From Simmondsia chinensis (Eukaryota; Streptophyta; Magnoliopsida; Caryophyllales; Simmondsiaceae): a stretch of 64,000 nucleotides of DNA. Location of the stretch: NCBI GenBank assembly GCA_018398585.1, contig JAGTTD010000011.1:16545346-16609345 (forward strand), in the 5' to 3' direction. The notes beneath the pieces were generated by a model. The model was given only the letters and a program-made list of their open reading frames with translations. It was not told the DNA's origin and ran no database searches. Position numbers and translations under genes: made by a program. Positions 22,588 through 33,500 of this stretch are shown in pieces; position 1 is the stretch's first letter; every line of letters begins with the position of its first letter.

Positions 22588-23059
22588 GGCGATACAATTT
22601 TGAGGTAAAATGGTGAGAAAATAAACCAAAATGATATGAATAATTATATACTAAATTAGACTTATCAAAATATCCCTAAACTTAAATCTTGCTTGTCCTC
22701 GAGCAAGGCTAAACATTAAAGTGTAGGATCTCATGCTTTTTAAGAATTCTATCACAATTTAAAGCAAGTGCACTCTTATTTAGAAAAGACTAACCGAGGC
22801 TCAAAGTTTAAGGTTCTAAAGGCACAACCATATTTTCTAAGTAAAAACCTGTCAATTACCTAAGTAACCGAATTCAAAATTTAGCTAACCAAATTAAGTT
22901 TATTCGTTCTTTCTAATCTCAAGATATTCAAACCGAATAGAAGACAAAAAGCATACCACTCATAACAAGACTCATCAAGTATGTCCAAAACTAAAATTAT
23001 TCACAATAGTTTTTTTTCTTTTTTTTAATTATTATTTGTGGAATTTATTTGCTCAAATT

Positions 23060-23260
23060 AATCTCGGCTCATGAGTATATCTTCAGCTAGAATCAAGCTT
23101 CGACTCCTGGGCGATGACCCATAATTAAGAGAAGCCACCACTAAGACACCCCCAATATTACCGTATGAGTATATCTTCAGCGAGAATCAAGCTCCGACTC
23201 CGGGGCGATGACCCATAAGTAAGAGAAGCCACCATTGAGATATCCTCTTAATGGGTAACA
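23060..23260 (-). repeat. Doublet of a tRNA-like SINE fragment (inverted relative to 9165-9381)
   Basis: Two copies of GAATCAAGCTTCGACTCCTG GGCGATGACCCATAA...AGAGAAGCCACCA lie near 23091-23150 and 23181-23245. They match the doublet of the sister element on the other strand. A T-run near 23010 corresponds to the A-tail. Confidence 0.55.
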
Positions 23261-24228
23261 TATATCTTAAAATTGTTTATGTGAGATAGTGGTGCTAGAG
23301 ATGCTTTCCTCTGGTTTTTTTTTTTTTTTTTTTCTCTTTTTTCATATTTTTCTTTTAGATTTAGGCATAACTTTTCAAAGTCTATTATGTAAATGATAAT
23401 CTTAGTGCAATCTATTCAAATTTGAGCATCTTTTAATCAGAAAGAAAAGTAAAATAGCCATGCCAATTAGTGAACTCAGATACCATAATTTTATCAAGAT
23501 AGTGCCCTAGATTAGACCGTGTTTTGAATTAGAACATAAAAATAATTGATTATCAGGTTATTCAAATCAAATTAAGATAAATGAGCTAAAAAGAGTAGAA
23601 ACATTTGCCTAAAAAGCATAATGATAAGTTCTTCTTCTTTTTATTTTTAATTTTAAAAAGCCTAATGACTCCAAACTATAAAAAATTGACAATCTTTTCG
23701 TTGGTCGACACTATCTACATCCCCTTATAAACGCTCCAAACTCTGGGAGGTACTAAAGCCGACTCTAAAAGATAAAATAGGAAAACTTTTTGAAAAAAAA
23801 AAACTTTTGTTTAAAATATTTAAAAATTGTCTCTCCCACCCTCAAACTTAGAGTTAACATTATTCTCAATGTTAAAAGAACTAAAAAGATTAAGTGGGCG
23901 AGAGATACTTTCCAAGATTGAGAATTGCTTGTTGATGGTGTATGTTGACATCTTGCTACCCCCAAACTTGTTATAAAATACCCGTTTAAACAAAAATATA
24001 CATAAACATGAGACAATTAAAAATAATGAAAGGAGAAATAAGATAAACAAGGATAGAAACACTTGGATTGCCTCACAAGAAGCGCTTTTGGTTATAGTCG
24101 TTAGCTCGACTCTTTGAGTGGATCTATCCCGTGTCTTAAAGGAGAACGAGGTTTCCTCCATCTACCCTCAATGACCCTTTTCTTCCGTGGATCTTCCTTG
24201 TTTCCTTCTTGACACGACCACCTCCGTC

Positions 24229-25202
24229 TTATCTAATCTTGAGATCTTTGAGCCTGATTTTCCACAGCTCGAATTTCCTTTTCTGATCTTTTGTGCTATT
24301 TTTCACTGAGGCATCCATGGTTCCGAAAATCTCTGACCATGTTAGATAAGCTTGACATTCTATTTCAATGATTGGTGATGGTGCGTAGGTAAAGATAGGT
24401 TTGGTCATTGGTGGCTTTAAGTTGACTAAGGGGATTATGTTATATTGAGGTGGTTTTTCTAGTGTGTCTTCATCCCTCAATGCTGTGGCGTTAGTTTGCT
24501 CCCCTAGGTCGGTGATGGTATTGCTGGGCAAGGAATCTTTAGACCTCTCCAAAAGTTCCTCTATTGTAGTTCCTATTGGAGGTTCGAGATTTTGGATGGA
24601 GGCTCTTTGGTACTTTAAGTCACTCACGGTTTTCATGAATTCCTTAAATGTCTCTTCTAAGCATTATTCTTTTCTTGAGACGGATAAGTGGGTGACCAAG
24701 ATGCTTCGTGATGATTCCAAGAAGGGGCCATCCATTCTTCACCATAGGTGCTAGAGTAGGGATTGTACTGGGGGTGGTCATAATCGGACATGTAGCTTTC
24801 TTGTTTAAAATCCCATGAGGAAAAGCTATTACCCAATTTGTATTCCATACTTGCATGGTTACCTGCCCAAAATTCACATCTAGGAGTACGAACAGCAATC
24901 ATATCATCTAATTGTCCTTGAATTTGTGAAAGTTGAGCAGGTAATGCACTAATTTCACGAATGCTCAGTTGTCTTCTCGGTACAGCTTGACGTCTTACAA
25001 AGTTATATTATTCAAAACCTGATAACGAAAAGCTATTACCCATTTGGCATTCCATACTAGCATGGTCACCTGCACAAAATTCACATCTAGGAGCACAAGC
25101 AGCAATCATGTCCTGAATTAGTGAAAGTTGGGCAGATAATGCGCTGAATACTGCTTGATATTGAGGTCTCATAAAGTTGTGGCAAGCCATCACTTTTAGC
25201 AC
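24229..25202 (-). pseudogene. Gag-like region of the Tat/Athila-like element, with duplicated zinc knuckle
   Basis: The upstream part (25202 to 25008) has MIAACAPRCEFCAGDHASME C, an intact CX2CX4HX4C zinc knuckle. A second, degenerate copy (CEFWAGNHASMEY) lies at about 24850-24890, so the knuckle segment is duplicated. It is followed by DYDHPQYNPYSSTYGEEWMA, the Asn/Tyr/Trp-rich linker typical of Tat/Athila gag. After a frameshift the reading continues as MKTVSDLKYQRASIQNLEPP, ending in a segment shared with 7737-8093. The knuckle would bind element RNA. Frameshifts and stops make the copy non-functional. Confidence 0.65.
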
Positions 25203-25971
25203 TTTTTTTATTGAATAAATAATATAAATAAATAAATAAATAAAAGGGGGAAAAATTGGTGAGAAAGATTAAGCATACAACTCTTGAAAACCAAGTTTTA
25301 AGAGAAGGGTATCAGTAATACTAAAGGTTTTTGAAAAACTTAAAGATAACAAACTTAACTTTAAAAAACCTATAGATGTGAAATTAAAGTTAAAACAAAG
25401 TTAAAATTTATCAGAAAACTTATAAATACAACAATTTAAAAACAAAAGTTAAGAAAAATAAGGTTTAAAAAGGGGGGGGGAGGATAGTAACTCTAATGTT
25501 TTGAAAAGTTCAAAAAATTTAAACTTAATTTTGAAAAACTTATCTAGGTGTATTAAAAACTTAAAAGAAAGTTAAAATTCATCAGAAAAAATAAAAATAT
25601 AATGATTTGAAACAAAAGTTAAGAAAATCCTACTTTTAGAAAAAAGGGGGGAGGGATAGTAACACTAATGTTTTGAAAAGCTTTAAAATAATAATTTTAA
25701 CTCTTAAAATCTTAACAAAGTGCACTTACAAGTAAAATAAAGATGAAAATAAGGAGCAAATTTAAGAAAAACAACAAAACAACCCAAAATAATAAAATTT
25801 AACCAAAACACAATTTTTTAGGAGGGGTATGCCTATACGAATTTTTTCTTTTTACAAAGGAATGAATGAATGAAGATTTCTTTTTTAAAATCACACAAAA
25901 TTTACAAATGATTAACAATTTCAAATTAGTACCAAAACTATTTGGTATCGATATCACTCAATTAAGAACAA

Positions 25972-25989
25972 TCCCCGGTAATGGCGCCA
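25972..25989 (-). promoter_or_regulatory. Primer-binding site of the Tat/Athila-like element
   Basis: The minus-strand TGGCGCCATTACCGGGGA lies 6 bp inside the 5' LTR end. It differs by two bases from the tRNA-Asp-type PBS TGGCGCCGTTGCCGGGGA and would prime minus-strand DNA synthesis. Confidence 0.8.
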
Positions 25990-25995
25990 AAAACT

Positions 25996-27814
25996 TGATG
26001 CTTACTTTGCGTATGTGTTAGCAAGTGCACTAGTCGTATCAAGTAATAAAGTAGTGAGTAGAGTATCATTCCCACGAGGATTGTTATTGAGCAAGTACTG
26101 AAATTAGTAGCTTTAACACTATTTGAAAGACCAAAAATTGAGGTTTTGATATAAAATAAATTAAAATAAAAGGAAACGAAATTTGTTTACTGAATTTTAT
26201 CTAAATTTTACTGGTTTTTTGTGGTGTTTGTGATTTAATAAAATCCAAGGCATCCAATTTCCCCTAGTTGCATCAATACACCTTTCTATTCTCATTATTC
26301 AAGTTGTTATTACGTGCGATGGTAGAATATCCTAATTTACTAAATATTCTCTCTCGAACAACATTTAGCATACTCTTTTACATATTAACCCACCACTATC
26401 GTGCATAAATTTAAATAAAAAAAGAATTTTTAAAGCTCTATGATTTTCACTTAAAAACCACACAAATCGTGTGAATCTCTCTCGAGCATTCGCTCAATTT
26501 GTGGTGCTTATCACCTTAGCAATCATCATAAATCTCCTCTCAGACTCACTATGAATCATTATAGGCCTTAAATGGTGATCAAGCATTTAAAACTCATGAA
26601 GAACAATAATAAACACTTCAACAACGCAATAACTAAACATTGAATACGTTGAATTAGAAATGAGCGTATATTACAACTTAGGCTACATCGCAGCCTTGGA
26701 ATAAAAAAAAATTAGTTCATGATAAACTTAATATAAGACATATTTAACACAAAATTCATAAACTTAAAGAAGAGAAGGATAGAAAAGAACTTGAAAATTC
26801 AAAATTACAAACCAAACTTCTTTTTTTCTCCTCCTTCTTTCTTCCTACGAATTTCTACCTTATTTCTCAACTTCGTATTTTATTTTTCTGGAATGAATGA
26901 TGCTAAAACACCTCCTAAGCATCCCTATTTATAGTACATAAGGTTTCAATTAAAAAAAGTATAAAAAATTGCAAGCTTAAAGCTCATTGCACCTTTATTC
27001 TGCTCCTTGCTGCCCAGTTCTATAGATTTCAATAAGATGCTGATTTTTTAATTTTTTTCATGCTTTGAACTTTCCAAAATCAGCTTTAACATAAATTTTA
27101 ACATGTTAATGAAGTGTACAAGAAGTTTTTCACCTTATTTGTCCTTCTTGCCACCCAAATTTGCAAATTGAAGTAAATTGTTCATGGTTGTTGTACATTC
27201 TCTGCAGCTGCTGTTCTTGCTCATTTTTCTTCATTTGTTTCTGCTTTTGCCACCAAAAACTGAGCCCTGACATCATTATTAACATGTAATTGAAGTTTAC
27301 AAAGCATCCTTGCACTTCATTTGTTCCTTTTGCCACACAAAATTGCAAGTTGAAGTGAATTGTGCAGGCTTATTGTTCATTCTCCATACTTTGCTGTTCT
27401 TGGCTGTTTTTCTTCAGGTTTTTGAGCTTTGCACCACTTAAATTCAGAGTTTACATCAACTTGGACATGTTAATATATTGTTTAATCTATCCTTGCACCT
27501 GATTTGTGCATTTGGCCGCCCCTTTTTGCAAGTTGAAATGAATTGTGCATGAACTTGTTGTGCTCTTGCTTTAGCCATGTAAATTGTTATATTTTGTCCC
27601 TCTTTTTGCTTTTGTTTTGTGAATCTTGCATTCACTTGTTGATGTTGATAATAAAACCTAACAAGATTCAGCACAAAATGAGTGTTTTTGCAAAGAAATG
27701 GCAATAGAAGCGAAAAAGAGCAAAAACGAGCAATAGCGATAAAATTTTAAGGTCAAATGATTCGAAAATGAACCAAAATGAAATAAATAATTATATATTA
27801 AATTAGACTTATCA
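25996..27814 (-). repeat. 5' LTR of the Tat/Athila-like element (1819 bp)
   Basis: Minus strand: starts TGATAAGTCTAATTTAATA at 27814 and ends CGCAAAGTAAGCATCA at 25996. It is colinear with the 3' LTR, and both contain runs of similar ~300-bp passages (TTGCAAGTTGAAATGAATTG types). Confidence 0.88.
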
Positions 27815-28017
27815 GTATTCAATATATATAATGAAGTATTCTGAAGTTTGAAAATTCGAATGAACATACTTATGTATTTTAGGGATTATATATTATTTTA
27901 AAATTGTTCCCTTAGTTTAGAAAAAATAGGGTACTTAATCGACTCAAAGAACAAGATGGAATCACAAATTTTCGTTAAAAAAAATTAGTTACAAAAATGT
28001 ATATAAAGAATACACAT

Positions 28018-28440
28018 ATACGTGTGTCGATACCAATAAACGTGTGTCAACACATATGTCATTGTTATTTTGAGTACTTTAATGGGTAATTTGGGTAAGA
28101 TGCTTGTGAATCTGGGTACATTACATGTATGTCGACACAAGACATAACCGTGTCGACGTACATCTCTCAGTCTAGTTCTATATGTCAACGTAATATGTTT
28201 GTTGACACTAAAAATGTGTGTCGGCACATATGTCATTGTGATATTGAGTACTCTAGGGGATAATTTGGGTATGGTTCTTGTGAATTTGAGTACATGACTT
28301 TTGTGTCGACACAAGACTTAGCCGTGTCGACATATATTTCTTAGTGTGGCTAATGTTTTGACATCTTGTTGTCGAGTGTCGACACACAACCTTAGACACT
28401 GGGTTTGTTATTGAGTACGTCGTATGTGTGTCGTAAAGCG
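28018..28440. repeat. Palindrome array C-left
   Basis: Sites include GTGTCGATACC at 28024, TGTCAACACA at 28047, TGTCGACACAAG at 28131, TGTCGACGTA at 28151, GTTGACACTA at 28201, TGTCGGCACA at 28218, TGTGTCGACACAAG at 28302, TGTCGACATA at 28325 and TGTCGACACACA at 28376. GAGTAC words lie between. The first and second halves repeat each other at about 205-bp spacing. Confidence 0.75.
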
Positions 28441-28671
28441 AACAAATGTTTTTTAAGAAATATCAATATTTCACTGTATGATATTAAAAAATATATAATC
28501 ATTTTACCCAAACAATATTTTTCAATGAATAATACAACATAAAAATATAACACAATGCAATAATAAGCAGAAATATAGTTAATAACACAAAAATTATCAT
28601 AAATTGTTAAATATACAACTACACCGATATGGTACCACTTTTTCAAAATTGTCAAATTTATGTACAAGTGC

Positions 28672-29212
28672 TAGGTCGTTTCCTCGGCCCCCATTTCTTG
28701 TTTCTTTATGAACGTCTCCTCGATATCCTCCTTCGTTTCTTCAGTGGGTTAGCAACATTAACCACTCGAGGCGCCTTATCGATCAAGGCCAAGGTTGTGG
28801 TTTTGCCTCGTGATCTTTGACGAGTTTCAAAAGTCCACCCATGTCCTTCCTACCCCTCTTATGAGCTTTCAACACTTTCATGGAATTTGCACCAACATTA
28901 CACACTTCACACCAGAAGATCAACTTTGTGTAATGTTTAACATAATTTGGGGACACATCTTACACAAAGTTCAAGTTCTGGTGTGAAGTGTGTAATGTTG
29001 GTGCCCATTCCACAAAAGTGTTGATTGCTCACAAGAGGGGTAGGAAGGACATGGCTAGACTTCTGAATCTCATCGAAGATCGCGAGGCAAAACCACAACC
29101 TTGGCCTTGATCGATAAGGCGCCTCGAGTAGTCAATGTGGCTAACCCGCTGAAGAAACGAAGGAGGATATCTGGGAGGAGATGTTCGTAAAGAAAAAAGA
29201 AATAGGGTGCGA
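28672..29212. repeat. Foldback module C (long hairpin, arms ~260 bp)
   Basis: The left arm (28672-28940) and right arm (28950-29212) are near-perfect reverse complements. Examples are TATCGATCAAGGCCAAGGTTGTGG (read in two parts) against CCACAACCTTGGCCTTGATC, and ACATTACACACTTCACACCA against TGGTGTGAAGTGTGTAATGT. A transcript of either strand would form a long double-stranded stem. Related, more decayed hairpins are at 15728-15935, 38296-38560 and 49789-50120, and one arm at about 53820-54000. Confidence 0.88.
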
Positions 29213-29395
29213 GGTCTTATTTTGCAATTACAATAAGGAGGGCCAGGAAACGATCGTAGCACAAGTATAGAGATTTCAACTTCTTCAAATACAAAAACCA
29301 GAACAAAATAAGCGCATTGCTACAAATACAAAAGTACACTAAACCCTGAAATAGTTCCTTGACGCTCTTTCTCTTCTGGCATCCTTGTTCATCTT

Positions 29396-29493
29396 TTTTT
29401 TTTTTTTTTTTTGGTAACGAGGGACTGCGTTGTCCCCTGGGTGATGACCGCATGGGTAGGAGACACCACCAACTAAGACACCCTCCTGATGGC
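29396..29493 (-). mobile_element. Short SINE (~98 bp) with 16-bp TSD
   Basis: CATCCTTGTTCATCTT occurs at 29380-29395 and 29494-29509. Between them, on the minus strand, is GGGTGTCTTAGTTGGTGGTG with a pol III A-box-like start, ending in GGGACAACGCAGTCCCTCGT TACC and a 17-nt A-tail (the T-run at 29396-29412). The intact TSD and tail mark a clean SINE insertion. The head resembles the SINE doublets at 9165 and 23060. Confidence 0.75.
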
Positions 29494-29639
29494 CATCCTT
29501 GTTCATCTTCTTTCTATCTGAGACACCCTCATGATGGCCATCCTTGTTCAAAATTTTCTTCATTATTTCGATACACTGAACTCTAAAGTCTTTAAGTTGA
29601 GATTGAGAAATTGGAGTGTCATATTAGAGTTTTAGCGGA

Positions 29640-29815
29640 TAGAGAGACGGGGTTGAATATGAGGTATGGTAAAATTGGTGGTGGAAATTGAGAGGGTTGG
29701 GGTAGAGAAAGCTTAGACTATGAAGGAAAGGAAGAGCAAAAAAAGAAGGCTGACGATAAGGCTGAAAAGTACTTGTAGTAAGTTAAGAATATAGAGATAA
29801 AGAGTGGTGAATCTG
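29640..29815 (+). pseudogene. Unit C: coiled-coil remnant of the transposon gene
   Basis: GGTGGAAATTGAGAGGGTTG GGGTAGAGAAAGC matches the coiled-coil repeat of unit B (16122). GAAAAGTACTTGTAGTAAGTTAAGAA-like sequence (read as EKYL*QVKN) matches the EYLEEVKK segment of unit G. The PF20167-like domain between this remnant and the unit C promoter is missing. Confidence 0.45.
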
Positions 29816-30059
29816 AGGGTTTAATCATTGAAGGTGAAACTTTGAGATTTGTAGAAAACTGTTAAAGATAATGAAAGTTGATAACAAATAGATGGCTTTT
29901 AACTTAGGCTAACATGGAAATTACAGAAAGGCAATAAAATTTAAGAGTACATAAATGTGGGTTTGTGGAACATTTATAGTTTTTAAAAAATATGAAATCT
30001 GACTAAACATCTTAAGATTCTGATATTAAAATGTGCATATAAACATGGTTTGTAACAAA

Positions 30060-30187
30060 AATTAGGTTAAGTACCTGAGAAAATTGAATACTTTGCTGAG
30101 ATATTGGGTGGTGAAAGCAACTAGGGTTCAAGAGAGAGAGGAGCAAAGGATTTGTGGAAAATGGATGGGGGCTTCGATATTTATAGA
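30060..30187 (-). promoter_or_regulatory. Unit C promoter and 5' UTR, gene deleted
   Basis: Minus strand: CCTCTATAAATATCGAAGCC (30170-30189) is a strong TATA element. It is followed by the CTCTCTCTCTTGAACCCTAG leader and ACCACCCAATATCTCAGCAA AGT, then a GT donor near 30075. The layout is identical to units B and D. Confidence 0.65.
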
Positions 30188-30203
30188 GGACAAAATTGTG
30201 TAA

Positions 30204-30330
30204 ATGTGTCGACACACGGTACTTTGGTACTTTAGTGGTGCATCTAAATACATGACATGAGTGTCGACACATGAACCATTGGTGTCGACATGCATGGCAT
30301 ATGTGTAAATTGAATCCTTGGAGTACACTG
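30204..30330. repeat. Palindrome array C-right (short)
   Basis: GTGTCGACACACGG at 30206, GTGTCGACACATG at 30261 and GTGTCGACATGC at 30283. GAGTACA words follow near 30320 and 30361. Confidence 0.7.
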
Positions 30331-30477
30331 ACATTCGGTTGTGTACTTAGCTAATGGCTATGAGTACATTTTTTGATCAATGCACATGTTCACAACTAAA
30401 TGAAAAATGTACACTACATATACTACCCATGCACCGCACGGGAAAAAAACTAGTATTATTCAATTTTAAGTTTTCAT

Positions 30478-30680
30478 CCTTCGTTCAAATTCAAATTTTA
30501 TTCCTTTATTCAAATTCCAATTCCCTGACATCATTCAAATTCAAATTTTCCTCCTTCGTTTGGATTAAAATTTCCCGCTTTTAATCAAATTCAAATTTCA
30601 CTCCTTTATTCAAATTCAAAATTTCCTCTCTAACAAATTCAAATTTTCCTCTTTTATTCAAATTCAAATTTCCCACCTCT
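30478..30680. repeat. ATTCAAATTC-rich tract
   Basis: Repeated TTCAAATTCAAATTTTCCTCC-type units beside array C-right, the same arrangement as 17633-17830 in unit B. Confidence 0.75.
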
Positions 30681-30987
30681 ACTTTTCCAATTATACCTTC
30701 ATTCATTTTAAAGTTATTCCAGTGCTACTTTTCACCGATACCTTTATTTCAATAATAGAGCTCCTCAATCAACATAAACGATACAATTACGCATGGATCA
30801 TTACACACCTGATACAATTATTTTCTCTCCCCCCTTGTCATCGCAAAAAAAAACACAATATACGGGATAAAATACTGTAAAACAAACGATGATACACATT
30901 TAGAATTTGGCGTTCATTTTCACTCAAATAAAATTATTTACAACAAAATAAATAAAGATTATACAAATACAAAAAAGGAAAACAATA

Positions 30988-32116
30988 CTAGGGCGTCGGA
31001 GGCTTCTGTCTACAAGAGAGGAAGTCCAAAATCTTCCGCAGGATGGTGTGTGTTTCGGTAAGGAACTCTTTAAGATTGAAGCATGGTATTCTTTAAACTC
31101 TGACCCAAATGAAGTCATTTGGTCCTCCAAAGTATGAAGTTGTTCACTGATGCTCCTTCTTTTCTGAGGTCCTTGTTCCTCTTCTTCCTCATTAACTCCA
31201 TCCCCTCCTACAAAATTTTCCTCCTCCTTGTCTCTATCTTCATTTATTTCTATTGTTCCCCTGCCTCCTCTTTGTTTCTTTACCACTGTACCGTCTCTAA
31301 GTTCAAACCCCATCTTTCTCAAAGATGTCTCGGTTTAGTGATCATCGTAAGGAATAGGGTTTGTCAAATATGACGCATTTAACTTGCTTTGGAACACACG
31401 GGTAAGAAGCATGACATAAGCGGGATTAGTCTTCCTCGTATGGATATGAAGCACGAATTTTAAGACTAAATCCCCAAGATTAACCATTTGGCAATTAAGG
31501 AGGCGAGAGAACAGGACTAAATGCAAGTGAGAGACCGAGTCAAACCCACCCGATCTAGGAGCAATGTTCATACAGATCAATTTATGAGCAAATCTAAGAA
31601 CCACTCCTAGATCATTTGAGTTCGGCCTCTTCGGTTTAGAAAGTGGTATGTCACCCCATATTTGTTGAATCATGGAGTGGTGGTGATGTTCATCGAGTGG
31701 GAATTGGTTGAGTTCTTGGGGAAATTTGAAATCATCATTTGCATCATAGACAAAACCAAGCAATTCATTGATAAACACTGAATTAATATTTATTGCTTGT
31801 CTTGCCACTTTTGAGGACAAATTAAGAGGATCATTTCCAGAAATTTTTAGGTTATAATAAAATTCGCATACCAAAGCCGGGTATACCGATTCCTTTATAC
31901 TGCAAATTTCAACCCACCCTACACCTTGAAACAACTTATATAATTGCTCCAAGTTGTTTAGCCTAACCCATTCCCAATCGACGAACCTACCAAACAACAC
32001 TTCTTTTGTGGAGAAGGGTTAGAGGAATCTACCGAAGCACGACCCTGGGAAGATGATGCTTCCATTGTCTCGGTCCTCTTCTTCGATGTAGTTTCGGACC
32101 TCTTTGTGCCACCCAT
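30988..32116 (-). pseudogene. Unit D: putative plant transposon protein (PF20167-like), best preserved copy
   Basis: The start is the ATG at 32116 (MGGTKRSETTSKKRTETMEA). A one-base loss near 32010, relative to unit A, shifts the frame. The conserved domain is open from 32000: MLFGRFVDWEWVRLNNLEQL, GVGWVEICSIKESVYPALVC, EFYYNLKISGNDP, then NSNDLGVVLRFAHKLICMNI and NLGDLVLKFVLHIHTR. One TAA at 31335-31337 interrupts it. The same frame resumes with a basic tail (VVKKQRGGRGTIE, PQKRRSISEQ). A frameshift near 31085 separates the last ~30 codons, which end at the TAG at 30988. The domain (FVxWExxxxxx...VYPxLVxEFYxNL) matches the putative plant transposon protein family; its activity is unknown. 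The promoter and the best-ordered array lie directly upstream. Confidence 0.78.
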
Positions 32117-32424
32117 GACTTTTTCCTACTGGAAAATCAACAAAAGTTGAGAGATAATTCGTGGTAGGGTTAGGGTTTTGGTAGGGTATAGTGAAACTAT
32201 GATATTCTTTAAAAAATAAAAAAAAACTATTAGGGATAAAGAAATTTTATAACAAATAGATGATTTTTTTATTTAGACTACCAATAAAATGGAACAAAAG
32301 CAAGCAAATTTAAGAATGGAACATAGTGTGTTTGGTTCGTAGTTACAGTTTCAGAAAGAGATGAGAATCTGACCACAGATCTTAAGGTTTTAATGTTAAA
32401 ATGTGTCTAAAAACCTGGTTCGTA

Positions 32425-32560
32425 ATAAACATTAGCTTACGTTCCTGAGAGAATGGATGACTTTGTTAAGATCTTGAGTGGTTGACATAGCTAGGGTTCG
32501 AGAGAGAGAGAGGAGAAACGGAGTGAGGAAGAGGAATAGGGCTTGGATATTTATATATGA
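32425..32560 (-). promoter_or_regulatory. Unit D promoter and 5' UTR
   Basis: Minus strand: TCATATATAAATATCC (32545-32560) is a TATA box about 10 bp from the first array palindrome. It is followed by CTCTCTCTCTCGAACCCTAG, CACTCAAGATCTTAACAAAG and a donor-like GAACGTAAGC near 32440. Promoter spacing and leader match unit A. Confidence 0.7.
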
Positions 32561-32567
32561 CATATGT

Positions 32568-33500
32568 GTCGACACATATGACATTCTGGTGTTGAGTACA
32601 TTGGTGATTTTGTTGGGTTTGGTACACTGGTGTTAAGTACATTTTTGAAAATGAATGTCGACACTCATAATACCTGTGTCGACACAAATAGTATGTTGGT
32701 GATGTGGAGTACACTGTTGTAAAATATGGGTACGTTTGTGGCGAATCTGAGAACAAGATACTGTGTCGACACGATTAGGATGTGTGTCGACACACAACAC
32801 TCACTGTAATACGTGTTTTGACACCCAAGCTCTACGTGTCAACATACATAACTGAACTTTGGTTCTGAATTTGACCAATTGATATGGGTGTCAACACATA
32901 TATTACCTGTGTTGACACAATTATTATGTTAGTGATATTGAGTACATTGATTGAAAACTTGGGTACGTTGATTGTGAATTTGAGTACAATGTACTTGTGT
33001 CGACAAGAATAAGTTTGTGTCAACACACAACGCTCACTATAATACATGTTTCGACACCCAAACTCTGCGTGTCGACACACATAACTGAACATTGTTTCTG
33101 AATCTGACCAATTAATATGGGTGTTGACACATATTATACCTATGTCGACACAAATGGTTTGTTAGTGATGTTGAGTACATTGGTGGATAACTTGGGTACG
33201 TTGATGGTGAATTTGAGTAAAAGACACTTGTGTCGACACGAATATGATGTGTGTCGACACACAATGCTCACTTCAATATGTGTTTCGACACCAAAACTCT
33301 ACGTGTCGACACACACAAGTAACCATTGCTTCTGAATCTGACCAATTGATATGGGTGTGGGCACATATAGTACCTGTGTCAACACCAATAGTATGTTAGT
33401 GATGTTGAGTACATTGGTGGATAACTTGGGTACGTTGATGGTGAATTTGAGTACAAGATAACTGTGTCGACACGAATATGATGTGCGTGGACATAAATAA
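32568..33500. repeat. Palindrome array D with 233/234-bp higher-order repeat
   Basis: This is the densest array. TGTGTCGACACA or close variants recur about every 25-80 bp. GAGTACATTGGTGGATAACT and GGGTACGTTGATGGTGAATT words lie between. The segment GACCAATT(G/A)ATATGGGTGT starts at 32873, 33106 and 33340, a period of 233 and 234 bp. About four copies are present, the first partial. Frames such as 33299-33619 that encode CVDTH/VSTH repeats are translations of this array, not proteins. Confidence 0.88.

Larger units (their letters stand above)
18282..22667 (-). repeat. 3' LTR interrupted by a LINE
   Basis: Reads on the minus strand from TGATAAGTCTAATTTAG (22667) to GTAAGCATCA (18282). LTR sequence is present at 18282-20054 and 22588-22667; the intervening 2.5 kb is a LINE flanked by an 18-bp duplication. 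Without the LINE its length agrees with the 1819-bp 5' LTR. Confidence 0.88.
18282..27814 (-). mobile_element. Complete non-autonomous Tat/Athila-like LTR retrotransposon, with nested LINE
   Basis: The target-site duplication is GTATT at 18277-18281 and 27815-27819. The 5' LTR is 25996-27814 and the 3' LTR is 18282-22667 (about 1.8 kb once the LINE is discounted). On the minus strand the 5' LTR is followed after 6 bp by TGGCGCCATTACCGGGGA, close to the TGGCGCCGTTGCCGGGGA primer-binding site (tRNA-Asp type) that I know from plant Tat/Athila elements. The polypurine region before the 3' LTR is GATTTAAGTTTAGGGATAT. The 3.3-kb internal region carries broken gag-like frames and a 3' untranslated region but no pol, so transposition would need an autonomous partner. 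Confidence 0.88.
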
